Assembly (NCBI GenBank): GCA_964057225.1
Contig: OZ059900.1
Location: forward strand, 18,367,638-18,431,637
Reading direction: 5' to 3'
Origin: Auanema rhodensis
Taxonomy: Eukaryota > Nematoda > Chromadorea > Rhabditida > Rhabditidae
Length of the DNA: 64,000 bases
Shown here: positions 25,001-39,643 of the stretch, piece by piece
How the letters are laid out: each line of letters starts with the position of its first letter
Numbering within the stretch: the stretch's first letter is position 1
Program-made: the position numbers and the translations under genes
The notes under the pieces: generated by a model
The model's database searches: none
What the model was told of the DNA's origin: nothing
Seen by the model: only the letters and a program-made list of their open reading frames with translations

Positions 25001-27350
25001 TAGAAAATTAAGGAAATTAGCATATTCTGAGGGCACGCCCCTTATGGCTAATATTGATTAAATCGATTTTTGTTCATATGAGTCGTCAAATGCAACGAAT
25101 TTCAGCGTGTTACATACTAAAATGAAGCATTTTACATGCTGAACACTAGAAAAATACAAAAACACAGTATTTCCCATGAGAAATATTTTATTATGCTGGA
25201 AAACCAGTTTTTGGAAATTTCGCTGTAAACAAGGTTTTGACTTACGATTTCATGTGTTCAAACTCATGCAATGTCAATGAAACCTAGCTCAAAATTGTTC
25301 CTACAACGTCTAGTTCCACTTTCACGACAAAAAAACAGGGGTTAGAAAATTAAGGAAATTAGCATATTCTGAGGGCACGCCCCTTATGGCTAATATTGAT
25401 TAAATCGATTTTTGTTCATATGAGTCGTCAAATGCAACGAATTTCAGCGTGTCACATACTAAAATGAAGCATTTTACATGCTGAACGCTAGAAAAATACA
25501 AAAACACAGTATTTCCCATGAGAAATATTTTATTATGCTGGAAAACCAGTTTTTGGAAATTTCGCTGTAAACAAGGTTTTGACTTACGATTTCATGTGTT
25601 CAAACTCATGCAATGTCAATGAAACCTAGCTCAAAATTGTTCCTACAACGTCTAGTTCCACTTTCACGACAAAAAAACAAGGGTTAGAAAATTAAGGAAA
25701 TTAGCATATTCTGAGAGCACGCCCTTTATGGCTAATATTGACTAAATCGATTTTTGTTCATATGAGTCGTCAAATGCAACGAATTTCAGCGTGTTACATA
25801 CTAAAATGAAGCATTTTACATGCTGAACACTAGAAAAATACAAAAACATAGTATTTCCCATGAGAAATATTTTATTATGCTGGAAAACCAGTTTTTGGAA
25901 ATTTCGCTGTAAACAAGGTTTTGACTTACGATTTCATGTGTTCAAACTCATGCAATGTCAATGAAACCTAGCTCAAAATTGTTCCTACAACGTCTAGTTC
26001 CACTTTCACGACAAAAAAACAGGGGTTAGAAAATTAAGGAAATTAGCATATTCTGAGGGCACGCCCCTTATGGCTAATATTGATTAAATCGATTTTTGTT
26101 CATATGAGTCGTCAAATGCAACGAATTTCAGCGTGTTACATACTAAAATGAAGCATTTTACATGCTGAACACTAGAAAAATACAAAAACACAGTATTTCC
26201 CATGAGAAATATTTTATTATGCTGGAAAACCAGTTTTTGGAAATTTCGCTGTAAACAAGGTTTTGACTTACGATTTCATGTGTTCAAACTCATGCAATGT
26301 CAATGAAACCTAGCTCAAAATTGTTCGTACAACGTCTAGTTCCACTTTCACGACAAAAAACAGGGGTTAGAAAATTAAGGAAATTAGCATATTCTGAGGG
26401 CACGCCCCTTATGGCTAATATTGATTAAATCGATTTTTGTTCATATGAGTCGTCAAATGCAACGAATTTCAGCGTGTTACATACTAAAATGAAGCATTTT
26501 ACATGCTGAACGCTAGAAAAATACAAAAACACAGTATTTCCCATGAGAAATATTTTATTATGCTGGAAAACCAGTTTTTGGAAATTTCGCTGTAAACAAG
26601 GTTTTGACTTACGATTTCATGTGTTCAAACTCATGCAATGTCAATGAAACCTAGCTCAAAATTGTTCCTACAACGTCTAGTTCCACTTTCACGACAAAAA
26701 AACCGGGGTTAGAAAATTAAGGAAATTAGCATATTCTGAGGGCACGCCCTTTATGGCTAATATTGATTAAATCGATTTTTGTTCATATGAGTCGTCAAAT
26801 GCAACGAATTTCAGCGTGTTACATACTAAAATGAAGCATTTTACATGCTGAACACTAGAAAAATACAAAAACACAGTATTTCCCATGAGAAATATTTTAT
26901 TATGCTGGAAAACCAGTTTTTGGAAATTTCGCTGTAAACAAGGTTTTGACTTACGATTTCATGTGTTCAAACTCATGCAATGTCAATGAAACCTAGCTCA
27001 AAATTGTTCCTACAACGTCTAGTTCCACTTTCACGACAAAAAAACCGGGGTTAGAAAATTAAGGAAATTAGCATATTCTGAGGGCACGCCCTTTATGGCT
27101 AATATTGATTAAATCGATTTTTGTTCATATGAGTCGTCAAATGCAACGAATTTCAGCGTGTTACATACTAAAATGAAGCATTTTACATGCTGAACACTAG
27201 AAAAATACAAAAACACAGTATTTCCCATGAGAAATATTTTATTATGCTGGAAAACCAGTTTTTGGAAATTTCGCTGTAAACAAGGTTTTGACTTACGATT
27301 TCATGTGTTCAAACTCATGCAATGTCAATGAAACCTAGCTCAAAATTGTT
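15861..27350 (+). repeat. 46-monomer-offset duplicated block, copy 2
   Basis: Second copy of 142-11,631, offset by 15,719 bp and matching it at all the rare variants listed there, including the single cattctgaac allele at 24,110 and the paired ccgggg monomers at 26,703 and 27,047. Immediately after it the array changes to monomers carrying cgactaaaaaacacggg (27,378 and 27,720), which marks entry to the next subfamily. Near-identity over about 11.5 kb, against visible differences between adjacent monomers, shows that the duplication is younger than the divergence among monomers. Confidence 0.9.
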
Positions 27351-29729
27351 CGTACAACGTCTAGTTCCACTTTCACGACTAAAAAACACGGGTTAGAAAA
27401 TTAAGGAAATTAGCATATTCTGAGGGCACGCCCCTTATGGCTAATATTGATTAAATCGATTTTTGTTCATATGAGTCGTCAAATGCAACGAATTTCAGCG
27501 TGTTACATACTAAAATGAAGCATTTTACATGCTGAACACTAGAAAAATACAAAAACACAGTATTTCCCATGAGAAATATTTTATTATGCTGGAAAACCAG
27601 TTTTTGGAAATTTCGCTGTAAACAAGGTTTTGACTTACGATTTCATGTGTTCAAACTCATGAAATGTCAATGAAACCTAGCTCAAAATTGTTCGTACAAC
27701 GTCTAGTTCCACTTTCACGACTAAAAAACACGGGTTAGAAAATTAAGGAAATTAGCATATTCTGAGGGCACGCCCCTTATGGCTAATATTGATTAAATCG
27801 ATTTTTGTTCATATGAGTCGTCAAATGCAACGAATTTCAGCGTGTTACATACTAAAATGAAGCATTTTACATGCTGAACACTAGAAAAATACAAAAACAC
27901 AGTAATACCCATGAGAAATATTTTATTATGCTGGAAAACCAGTTTTTGGAAATTTCGCTGTAAACAAGGTTTTGACTTACGATTTCATGTGTTCAAACTC
28001 ATGCAATGTCAATGAAACCTAGCTCAAAATTGTTCGTACAACGTCTAGTTCCACTTTCACGACAAAAAAACAGGGGTTAGAAAATTAAGGAAATTCGCAT
28101 ATTCTGAGGGCACGCCCCTTATGGCTAATATTGATTAAATCGATTTTTGTTCATATGAGTCGTCAAATGCAACGAATTTCAGCGTGTTACATACTAAAAT
28201 GAAGCATTTTACATGCTGAACACTAGAAAAATACAAAAACACAGTATTTCCCATGAGAAATATTTTATTATGCTGGAAAACCAGTTTTTGGAAATTTCGC
28301 TGTAAACAAGGTTTTGACTTACGATTTCATGTGTTCAAACTCATGCAATGTCAATGAAACCTAGCTCAAAATTGTTCGTACAACGTCTAGTTCCACTTTC
28401 ACGACAAAAAAACAGGGGTTAGAAAATTAAGGAAATTAGCATATTCTGAGGGCATGCCCTTTATGGCTAATATTGATTAAATCGATTTTTGTTCATATGA
28501 GTCGTCAAATGCAACGAATTTCAGCGTGTTACATACTAAAATGAAGCATTTTACATGCTGAACACTAGAAAAATACAAAAACACAGTATTTCACATGAGA
28601 AATATTTTATTATGCTGGAAAACCAGTTTTTGGAAATTTCGCTGTAAACAAGGTTTTGACTTACGATTTCATGTGTTCAAACTCATGCAATGTCAATGAA
28701 ACCTAGCTCAAAATTGTTCCTACAACGTCTAGTTCCACTTTCACGACAAAAAAACCGGGGTTAGAAAATTAAGGAAATTAGCATATTCTGAGGGCACGCC
28801 CTTTATGGCTAATATTGATTAAATCGATTTTTGTTCATATGAGTCGTCAAATGCAACGAATTTCAGCGTGTTACATACTAAAATGAAGCATTTTACATGC
28901 TGAACACTAGAAAAATACAAAAACACAGTATTTCCCATGAGAAATATTTTATTATGCTGGAAAACCAGTTTTTGGAAATTTCGCTGTAAACAAGGTTTTG
29001 ACTTACGATTTCATGTGTTCCAACTCATGCAATGTCAATGAAACCTAGCTCAAAATTGTTCGTACAACGTCTAGTTCCACTTTCACGACTAAAAAACACG
29101 GGTTAGAAAATTAAGGAAATTAGCATATTCTGAGGGCACGCCCTTTATGGCTAATATTGATTAAATCGATTTTTGTTCATATGAGTCGTCAAATGCAACG
29201 AATTTCAGCGTGTTACATACTAAAATGAAGCATTTTACATGCTGAACACTAGAAAAATACAAAAACACAGTAATACCCATGAGAAATATTTTATTATGCT
29301 GGAAAACCAGTTTTTGGAAATTTCGCTGTAAACAAGGTTTTGACTTACGATTTCATGTGTTCAAACTCATGCAATGTCAATGAAACCTAGCTAAACATTG
29401 TTCGTACAACGTCTAGTTCCACTTTCACGACAAAAAAACAGGGGTTAGAAAATTAAGGAAATTCGCATATTCTGAGGGCACGCCCTTTATGGCTAATATT
29501 GATTAAATCGATTTTTGTTCATATGAGTCGTCAAATGCAACGAATTTCAGCGTGTTACATACTAAAATGAAGCATTTTACATGCTGAACACTAGAAAAAT
29601 ACAAAAACACAGTAATACCCATGAGAAATATTTTATTATGCTGGAAAACCAGTTTTTGGAAATTTCGCTGTAAACAAGGTTTTGACTTACGATTTCATGT
29701 GTTCAAACTCACGCAATGTCAATGAAACC

Positions 29730-30890
29730 TAGCTAAAAATTGTTCGTACAACGTCTAGTTCCACTTTCACGACAAAAAAACAGGGGTTAGAAAATTAAGG
29801 AAATTCGCATATTCTGAGGGCACGCCCCTTATGGCTAATATTGATTAAATCGATTTTTGTTCATATGAGTCGTCAAATGCAAAGAATTTCAGCGTGTTAC
29901 ATACTAAAATGAAGCATTTTACATGCTGAACACTAGAAAAATACAAAAACACAGTATTTCCCATGAGAAATATTTTATTATGCTGGAAAACCAGTTTTTG
30001 GAAATTTCGCTGTAAACAAGGTTTTGACTTACGATTTCATGTGTTCAAACTCATGCAATGTCAATGAAACCTAGCTCAAAATTGTTCGTACAACGTCTAG
30101 TTCCACTTTCACGACAAAAAAACAGGGGTTAGAAAATTAAGGAAATTAGCATATTCTGAGGGCACGCCCTTTATGGCTAATATTGATTAAATCGATTTTT
30201 GTTCATATGAGTCGTCAAATGCAACGAATTTCAGCGTGTTACATACTAAAATGAAGCATTTTACATGCTGAACACTAGAAAAATACAAAAACACAGTATT
30301 TCCCATGAGAAATATTTTATTATGCTGGAAAACCAGTTTTTGGAAATTTCGCTGTAAACAAGGTTTTGACTTACGATTTCATGTGTTCAAACTCATGCAA
30401 TGTCAATGAAACCTAGCTCAAAATTGTTAATACAACGTCTAGTTCCACTTTCACGACAAAAAAACAGGGGTTAGAAAATTAAGGAAATTAGCATATTCTG
30501 AGGGCACGCCCTTTATGGCTAATATTGATTAAATCGATTTTTGTTCATATGAGTCGTGAAATGCAACGAATTTCAGCGTGTTACATACTAAAATAAAGCA
30601 TTTTACATGCTGAACACTAGAAAAATACAAAAACACAGTATTTCCCATGAGAAATATTTTATTATGCTGGAAAACCAGTTTTTGGAAATTTCGCTGTAAA
30701 CAAGGTTTTGACTTACGATTTCATGTGTTCAAACTCATGCAATGTCAATGAAACCTAGCTCAAAATTGTTCGTACAACGTCTAGTTCCACTTTCACGACA
30801 AAAAAACAGGGGTTAGAAAATTAAGGAAATTAGCATATTCTGAGGGCACGCCCCTTATGGCTAATATTGATTAAATCGATTTTTGTTCAT
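29730..30890 (+). repeat. 9,914-bp-offset duplicated segment, copy 1
   Basis: About 3.4 monomers recur at 39,644-40,804. Shared rare alleles are tagctaaaaattg at the monomer start, aaattcgcat, gttaatacaac at 30,426, gagtcgtgaaatg (g at 30,558 and 40,472) and aaataaagc. One difference in the first monomer is gcaaagaattt at about 29,878 against gcaacgaattt. The segment ends before 30,987, where tttccc faces tttcac. The monomer just upstream differs between the two sites. Confidence 0.75.
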
Positions 30891-33374
30891 ATGAGTCGTC
30901 AAATGCAACGAATTTCAGCGTGTTACATACTAAAATGAAGCATTTTACATGCTGAACACTAGAAAAATACAAAAACACAGTATTTCCCATGAGAAATATT
31001 TTATTATGCTGGAAAACCAGTTTTTGGAAATTTCGCTGTAAACAAGGTTTTGACTTACGATTTCATGTGTTCAAACTCATGCAATGTCAATGAAACCTAG
31101 CTCAAAATTGTTCCTACAACGTCTAGTTCTACTTTCACGACAAAAAAACAGGGGTTAGAAAATTAAGGAAATTAGCATATTCTGAGGGCACGCCCTTTAT
31201 GGCTAATATTGATTAAATCGATTTTTGTTCATATGAGTCGTCAAATGCAACGAATTTCAGCGTGTTACATACTAAAATGAAGCATTTTACATGCTGAACA
31301 CTAGAAAAATACAAAAACACAGTATTTCCCATGAGAAATATTTTATTATGCTGGAAAACCAGTTTTTGGAAATTTCGCTGTAAACAAGGTTTTGACTTAC
31401 GATTTCATGTGTTCAAACTCATGCAATGTCAATGAAACCTAGCTCAAAATTGTTCCTACAACGTCTAGTTCCACTTTCACGACAAAAAAATAGGGGTTAG
31501 AAAATTAAGGAAATTAGCATATTCTGAGGGCACGCCCCTTATGGCTAATATTGATTAAATCGATTTTTGTTCATATGAGTAGTCAAATGCAACGAATTTC
31601 AGCGTGTTACATACTAAAATGAAGCATTTTACATGCTGAACACTAGAAAAATACAAAAACACAGTATTTCCCATGAGAAATATTTTATTATGCTGGAAAA
31701 CCAGTTTTTGGAAATTTCGCTGTAAACAAGGTTTTGACTTACGATTTCATGTGTTCAAACTCATGCAATGTCAATGAAACCTAGCTCAAAATTGTTAATA
31801 CAACGTCTAGTTCCACTTTCACGACAAAAAAACAGGGGTTAGAAAATTAAGGAAATTAGCATATTCTGAGGGCACGCCCTTTATGGCTAATATTGATTAA
31901 ATCGATTTTTGTTCATATGAGTCGTCAAATGCAACGAATTTCAGCGTGTTACATACTAAAATGAAGCATTTTACATGCTGAACACTAGAAAAATACAAAA
32001 ACACAGTATTTCCCATGAGAAATATTTTATTATGCTGGAAAACCAGTTTTTGGAAATTTCGCTGTAAACAAGGTTTTGACTTACGATTTCATGTGTTCAA
32101 ACTCATGCAATGTCAATGAAACCTAGCTCAAAATTGTTCGTACAACGTCTAGTTCCACTTTCACGACAAAAAAACAGGGGTTAGAAAATTAAGGAAATTA
32201 GCATATTCTGAGGGCACGCCCTTTATGGCTAATATTGATTAAATCGATTTTTGTTCATATGAGTCGTCAAATGCAACGAATTTCAGCGTGTTACATACTA
32301 AAATGAAGCATTTTACATGCTGAACACTGGAAAAATACAAAAACACAGTGTTTCCCATGAGAAATATTTTATTATGCTGGAAAACCAGTTTTTGGAAATT
32401 TCGCTGTAAACAAGGTTTTGACTTACGATTTCATGTGTTCAAACTCATGCAATGTCAATGAAACCTAGCTCAAAATTGTTCGTACAACGTCTAGTTCCAC
32501 TTTCACGACAAAAAAACAGGGGTTAGAAAATTAAGGAAATTAGCATATTCTGAGGGCACGCCCCTTATGGCTAATATTGATTAAATCGATTTTTGTTCAT
32601 ATGAGTCGTCAAATGCAACGAATTTCAGCGTGTTACATACTAAAATGAAGCATTTTACATGCTGAACACTAGAAAAATACAAAAACACAGTATTTCCCAT
32701 GAGAAATATTTTATTATGCTGGAAAACCAGTTTTTGGAAATTTCGCTGTAAACAAGGTTTTGACTTACGATTTCATGTGTTCAAACTCATGCAATGTCAA
32801 TGAAACCTAGCTCAAAATTGTTCCTACAACGTCTAGTTCTACTTTCACGACAAAAAAACAGGGGTTAGAAAATTAAGGAAATTAGCATATTCTGAGGGCA
32901 CGCCCTTTATGGCTAATATTGATTAAATCGATTTTTGTTCATATGAGTCGTCAAATGCAACGAATTTCAGCGTGTTACATACTAAAATGAAGCATTTTAC
33001 ATGCTGAACACTAGAAAAATACAAAAACACAGTATTTCCCATGAGAAATATTTTATTATGCTGGAAAACCAGTTTTTGGAAATTTCGCTGTAAACAAGGT
33101 TTTGACTTACGATTTCATGTGTTCAAACTCATGCAATGTCAATGAAACCTAGCTCAAAATTGTTCCTACAACGTCTAGTTCCACTTTCACGACAAAAAAA
33201 TAGGGGTTAGAAAATTAAGGAAATTAGCATATTCTGAGGGCACGCCCTTTATGGCTAATATTGATTAAATCGATTTTTGTTCATATGAGTCGTCAAATGC
33301 AACGAATTTCAGCGTGTTACATACTGAAATGAAGCATTTTACATGCTGAACACTAGAAAAATACAAAAACACAG

Positions 33375-33392
33375 TATTTCTCATGAGAAATA
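33375..33392. other. Perfect 18-bp palindrome allele
   Basis: tatttctcatgagaaata is its own reverse complement. The same allele occurs near 38,160, 41,920 and 44,315 in the forward array, always in a monomer that also has actgaaatg, and once in the reverse arm near 49,080. The co-occurrence with actgaaatg marks one monomer lineage. Confidence 0.85.
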
Positions 33393-36300
33393 TTTTATTA
33401 TGCTGGAAAACCAGTTTTTGGAAATTTCGCTGTAAACAAGGTTTTGACTTACGATTTCATGTGTTCAAACTCATGCAATGTCAATGAAACCTAGCTCAAA
33501 ATTGTTAATACAACGTCTAGTTCCACTTTCACGACAAAAAAACAGGGGTTAGAAAATTAAGGAAATTAGCATATTCTGAGGGCACGCCCTTTATGGCTAA
33601 TATTGATTAAATCGATTTTTGTTCATATGAGTCGTCAAATGCAACGAATTTCAGCGTGTTACATACTAAAATGAAGCATTTTACATGCTGAACACTAGAA
33701 AAATACAAAAACACAGTATTTCCCATGAGAAATATTTTATTATGCTGGAAAACCAGTTTTTGGAAATTTCGCTGTAAACAAGGTTTTGACTTACGATTTC
33801 ATGTGTTCAAACTCATGCAATGTCAATGAAACCTAGCTCAAAATTGTTCGTACAACGTCTAGTTCCACTTTCACGACAAAAAAACAGGGGTTAGAAAATT
33901 AAGGAAATTAGCATATTCTGAGGGCACGCCCTTTATGGCTAATATTGATTAAATCGATTTTTGTTCATATGAGTCGTCAAATGCAACGAATTTCAGCGTG
34001 TTACATACTAAAATGAAGCATTTTACATGCTGAACACTAGAAAAATACAAAAACACAGTATTTCCCATGAGAAATATTTTATTATGCTGGAAAACCAGTT
34101 TTTGGAAATTTCGCTGTAAACAAGGTTTTGACTTACGATTTCATGTGTTCAAACTCATGCAATGTCAATGAAACCTAGCTCAAAATTGTTCCTACAACGT
34201 CTAGTTCCACTTTCACGACAAAAAAACAGGGGTTAGAAAATTAAGGAAATTAGCATATTCTGAGGGCACGCCCCTTATGGCTAATATTGATTAAATCGAT
34301 TTTTGTTCATATGAGTCGTCAAATGCAACGAATTTCAGCGTGTTACATACTAAAATGAAGCATTTTACATGCTGAACACTAGAAAAATACAAAAACACAG
34401 TTTTTCCCATGAGAAATATTTTATTATGCTGGAAAACCAGTTTTTGGAAATTTCGCTGTAAACAAGGTTTTGACTTACGATTTCATGTGTTCAAACTCAT
34501 GCAATGTCAATGAAACCTAGCTCAAAATTGTTCGTACAACGTCTAGTTCCACTTTCACGACAAAAAACAGGGGTTAGAAAATTAAGGAAATTAGCATATT
34601 CTGAGGGCACGCCCCTTATGGCTAATATTGATTAATTCGATTTTTGTTCATATGAGTCGTCAAATGCAACGAATTTCAGCGTGTTACATACTAAAATGAA
34701 GCATTTTACATGCTGAACACTAGAAAAATACAAAAACACAGTATTTCACATGAGAAATATTTTATTATGCTGGAAAACCAGTTTTTGGAAATTTCGCTGT
34801 AAACAAGGTTTTGACTTACGATTTCATGTGTTCAAACTCATGCAATGTCAATGAAACCTAGCTCAAAATTGTTCCTACAACGTCTAGTTCCACTTTCACG
34901 ACAAAAAAACCGGGGTTAGAAAGTTAAGGAAATTAGCATATTCTGAGGGCACGCCCTTTATGGCTAATATTGATTAAATCGATTTTTGTTCATATGAGTC
35001 GTCAAATGCAACGAATTTCAGCGTGTTACATACTAAAATGAAGCATTTTACATGCTGAACACTAGAAAAATACAAAAACACAGTATTTCCCATGAGAAAT
35101 ATTTTATTATGCTGGAAAACCAGTTTTTGGAAATTTCGCTGTAAACAAGGTTTTGACTTACGATTTCATGTGTTCAAACTCATGCAATGTCAATGAAACC
35201 TAGCTCAAAATTGTTCGTACAACGTCTAGTTCCACTTTCACGACTAAAAAACACGGGTTAGAAAATTAAGGAAATTAGCATATTCTGAGGGCACGCCCTT
35301 TATAGCTAATATTGATTAAATCGATTTTTGTTCATATGAGTCGTCAAATGCAACGAATTTCAGCGTGTTACATACTAAAATGAAGCATTTTACATGCTGA
35401 ACGCTAGAAAAATACAAAAACACAGTATTTCCCATGAGAAATATTTTATTATGCTGGAAAACCAGTTTTTGGAAATTTCGCTGTAAACAAGGTTTTGACT
35501 TACGATTTCATGTGTTCAAACTCATGCAATGTCAATGAAACCTAGCTCAAAATTGTTCGTACAACGTCTAGTTCCACTTTCACGACAAAAAACAGGGGTT
35601 AGAAAATTAAGGAAATTAGCATATTCTGAGGGCACGCCCCTTATGGCTAATATTGATTAATTCGATTTTTGTTCATATGAGTCGTCAAATGCAACGAATT
35701 TCAGCGTGTTACATACTAAAATGAAGCATTTTACATGCTGAACACTAGAAAAATACAAAAACACAGTATTTCCCATGAGAAATATTTTATTATGCTGGAA
35801 AACCAGTTTTTGGAAATTTCGCTGTAAACAAGGTTTTGACTTACGATTTCATGTGTTCAAACTCATGCAATGTCAATGAAACCTAGCTCAAAATTGTTCC
35901 TACAACGTCTAGTTCCACTTTCACGACAAAAAAACAGGGGTTAGAAAATTAAGGAAATTAGCATATTCTGAGGGCACGCCCCTTATGGCTAATATTGATT
36001 AAATCGATTTTTGTTCATATGAGTCGTCAAATGCAACGAATTTCAGCGTGTTACATACTAAAATGAAGCATTTTACATGCTGAACACTAGAAAAATACAA
36101 AAACACAGTTTTTCCCATGAGAAATATTTTATTATGCTGGAAAACCAGTTTTTGGAAATTTCGCTGTAAACAAGGTTTTGACTTACGATTTCATGTGTTC
36201 AAACTCATGCAATGTCAATGAAACCTAGCTCAAAATTGTTCGTACAACGTCTAGTTCCACTTTCACGACAAAAAACAGGGGTTAGAAAATTAAGGAAATT

Positions 36301-39300
36301 AGCATATTCTGAGGGCACGCCCCTTATGGCTAATATTGATTAATTCGATTTTTGTTCATATGAGTCGTCAAATGCAACGAATTTCAGCGTGTTACATACT
36401 AAAATGAAGCATTTTACATGCTGAACACTAGAAAAATACAAAAACACAGTATTTCACATGAGAAATATTTTATTATGCTGGAAAACCAGTTTTTGGAAAT
36501 TTCGCTGTAAACAAGGTTTTGACTTACGATTTCATGTGTTCAAACTCATGCAATGTCAATGAAACCTAGCTCAAAATTGTTCGTACAACGTCTAGTTCCA
36601 CTTTCACGACTAAAAAACACGGGTTAGAAAATTAAGGAAATTAGCATATTCTGAGGGCACGCCCTTTATGGCTAATATTGATTAAATCGATTTTTGTTCA
36701 TATGAGTTGTCAAATGCAACGAATTTCAGCGTGTTACATACTAAAATGAAGCATTTTACATGCTGAACGCTAGAAAAATACAAAAACACAGTATTTCCCA
36801 TGAGAAATATTTTATTATGCTGGAAAACCAGTTTTTGGAAATTTCGCTGTAAACAAGGTTTTGACTTACGATTTCATGTGTTCAAACTCATGCAATGTCA
36901 ATGAAACCTAGCTCAAAATTGTTCGTACAACGTCTAGTTCCACTTTCACGACAAAAAAACAGGGGTTAGAAAATTAAGGAAATTAGCATATTCTGAGGGC
37001 ACGCCCTTTATGGCTAATATTGATTAAATCGATTTTTGTTCATATGAGTCGTCAAATGCAACGAATTTCAGCGTGTTACATACTAAAATGAAGCATTTTA
37101 CATGCTGAACACTAGAAAAATACAAAAACACAGTATTTCCCATGAGAAATATTTTATTATGCTGGAAAACCAGTTTTTGGAAATTTCGCTGTAAACAAGG
37201 TTTTGACTTACGATTTCATGTGTTCAAACTCATGCAATGTCAATGAAACCTAGCTCAAAATTGTTCCTACAACGTCTAGTTCTACTTTCACGACAAAAAA
37301 ACAGGGGTTAGAAAATTAAGGAAATTAGCATATTCTGAGGGCACGCCCTTTATGGCTAATATTGATTAAATCGATTTTTGTTCATATGAGTCGTCAAATG
37401 CAACGAATTTCAGCGTGTTACATACTAAAATGAAGCATTTTACATGCTGAACACTAGAAAAATACAAAAACACAGTATTTCCCATGAGAAATATTTTATT
37501 ATGCTGGAAAACCAGTTTTTGGAAATTTCGCTGTAAACAAGGTTTTGACTTACGATTTCATGTGTTCAAACTCATGCAATGTCAATGAAACCTAGCTCAA
37601 AATTGTTCCTACAACGTCTAGTTCCACTTTCACGACAAAAAAATAGGGGTTAGAAAATTAAGGAAATTAGCATATTCTGAGGGCACGCCCCTTATGGCTA
37701 ATATTGATTAAATCGATTTTTGTTCATATGAGTAGTCAAATGCAACGAATTTCAGCGTGTTACATACTAAAATGAAGCATTTTACATGCTGAACACTAGA
37801 AAAATACAAAAACACAGTATTTCCCATGAGAAATATTTTATTATGCTGGAAAACCAGTTTTTGGAAATTTCGCTGTAAACAAGGTTTTGACTTACGATTT
37901 CATGTGTTCAAACTCATGCAATGTCAATGAAACCTAGCTCAAAATTGTTCGTACAACGTCTAGTTCCACTTTCACGACAAAAAAACAGGGGTTAGAAAAT
38001 TAAGGAAATTAGCATATTCTGAGGGCACGCCCTTTATGGCTAATATTGATTAAATCGATTTTTGTTCATATGAGTCGTCAAATGCAACGAATTTCAGCGT
38101 GTTACATACTGAAATGAAGCATTTTACATGCTGAACACTAGAAAAATACAAAAACACAGTATTTCTCATGAGAAATATTTTATTATGCTGGAAAACCAGT
38201 TTTTGGAAATTTCGCTGTAAACAAGGTTTTGACTTACGATTTCATGTGTTCAAACTCATGCAATGTCAATGAAACCTAGCTCAAAATTGTTAATACAACG
38301 TCTAGTTCCACTTTCACGACAAAAAAACAGGGGTTAGAAAATTAAGGAAATTAGCATATTCTGAGGGCACGCCCTTTATGGCTAATATTGATTAAATCGA
38401 TTTTTGTTCATATGAGTCGTCAAATGCAACGAATTTCAGCGTGTTACATACTAAAATGAAGCATTTTACATGCTGAACACTAGAAAAATACAAAAACACA
38501 GTATTTCCCATGAGAAATATTTTATTATGCTGGAAAACCAGTTTTTGGAAAGTTCGCTGTAAACAAGGTTTTGACTTACGATTTCATGTGTTCAAACTCA
38601 TGCAATGTCAATGAAACCTAGCTCAAAATTGTTCGTACAACGTCTAGTTCCACTTTCACGACAAAAAACAGGGGTTAGAAAATTAAGGAAATTAGCATAT
38701 TCTGAGGGCACGCCCCTTATGGCTAATATTGATTAATTCGATTTTTGTTCATATGAGTCGTCAAATGCAACGAATTTCAGCGTGTTACATACTAAAATGA
38801 AGCATTTTACATGCTGAACACTAGAAAAATACAAAAACACAGTATTTCACATGAGAAATATTTTATTATGCTGGAAAACCAGTTTTTGGAAATTTCGCTG
38901 TAAACAAGGTTTTGACTTACGATTTCATGTGTTCAAACTCATGCAATGTCAATGAAACCTAGCTCAAAATTGTTCCTACAACGTCTAGTTCCACTTTCAC
39001 GACAAAAAAACCGGGGTTAGAAAATTAAGGAAATTAGCATATTCTGAGGGCACGCCCTTTATGGCTAATATTGATTAAATCGATTTTTGTTCATATGAGT
39101 CGTCAAATGCAACGAATTTCAGCGTGTTACATACTAAAATGAAGCATTTTACATGCTGAACACTAGAAAAATACAAAAACACAGTATTTCCCATGAGAAA
39201 TATTTTATTATGCTGGAAAACCAGTTTTTGGAAATTTCGCTGTAAACAAGGTTTTGACTTACGATTTCATGTGTTCAAACTCATGCAATGTCAATGAAAC

Positions 39301-39643
39301 CTAGCTCAAAATTGTTCGTACAACGTCTAGTTCCACTTTCACGACTAAAAAACACGGGTTAGAAAATTAAGGAAATTAGCATATTCTGAGGGCACGCCCT
39401 TTATGGCTAATATTGATTAAATCGATTTTTGTTCATATGAGTCGTCAAATGCAACGAATTTCAGCGTGTTACATACTAAAATGAAGCATTTTACATGCTG
39501 AACGCTAGAAAAATACAAAAACACAGTATTTCCCATGAGAAATATTTTATTATGCTGGAAAACCAGTTTTTGGAAATTTCGCTGTAAACAAGGTTTTGAC
39601 TTACGATTTCATGTGTTCAAACTCATGCAATGTCAATGAAACC

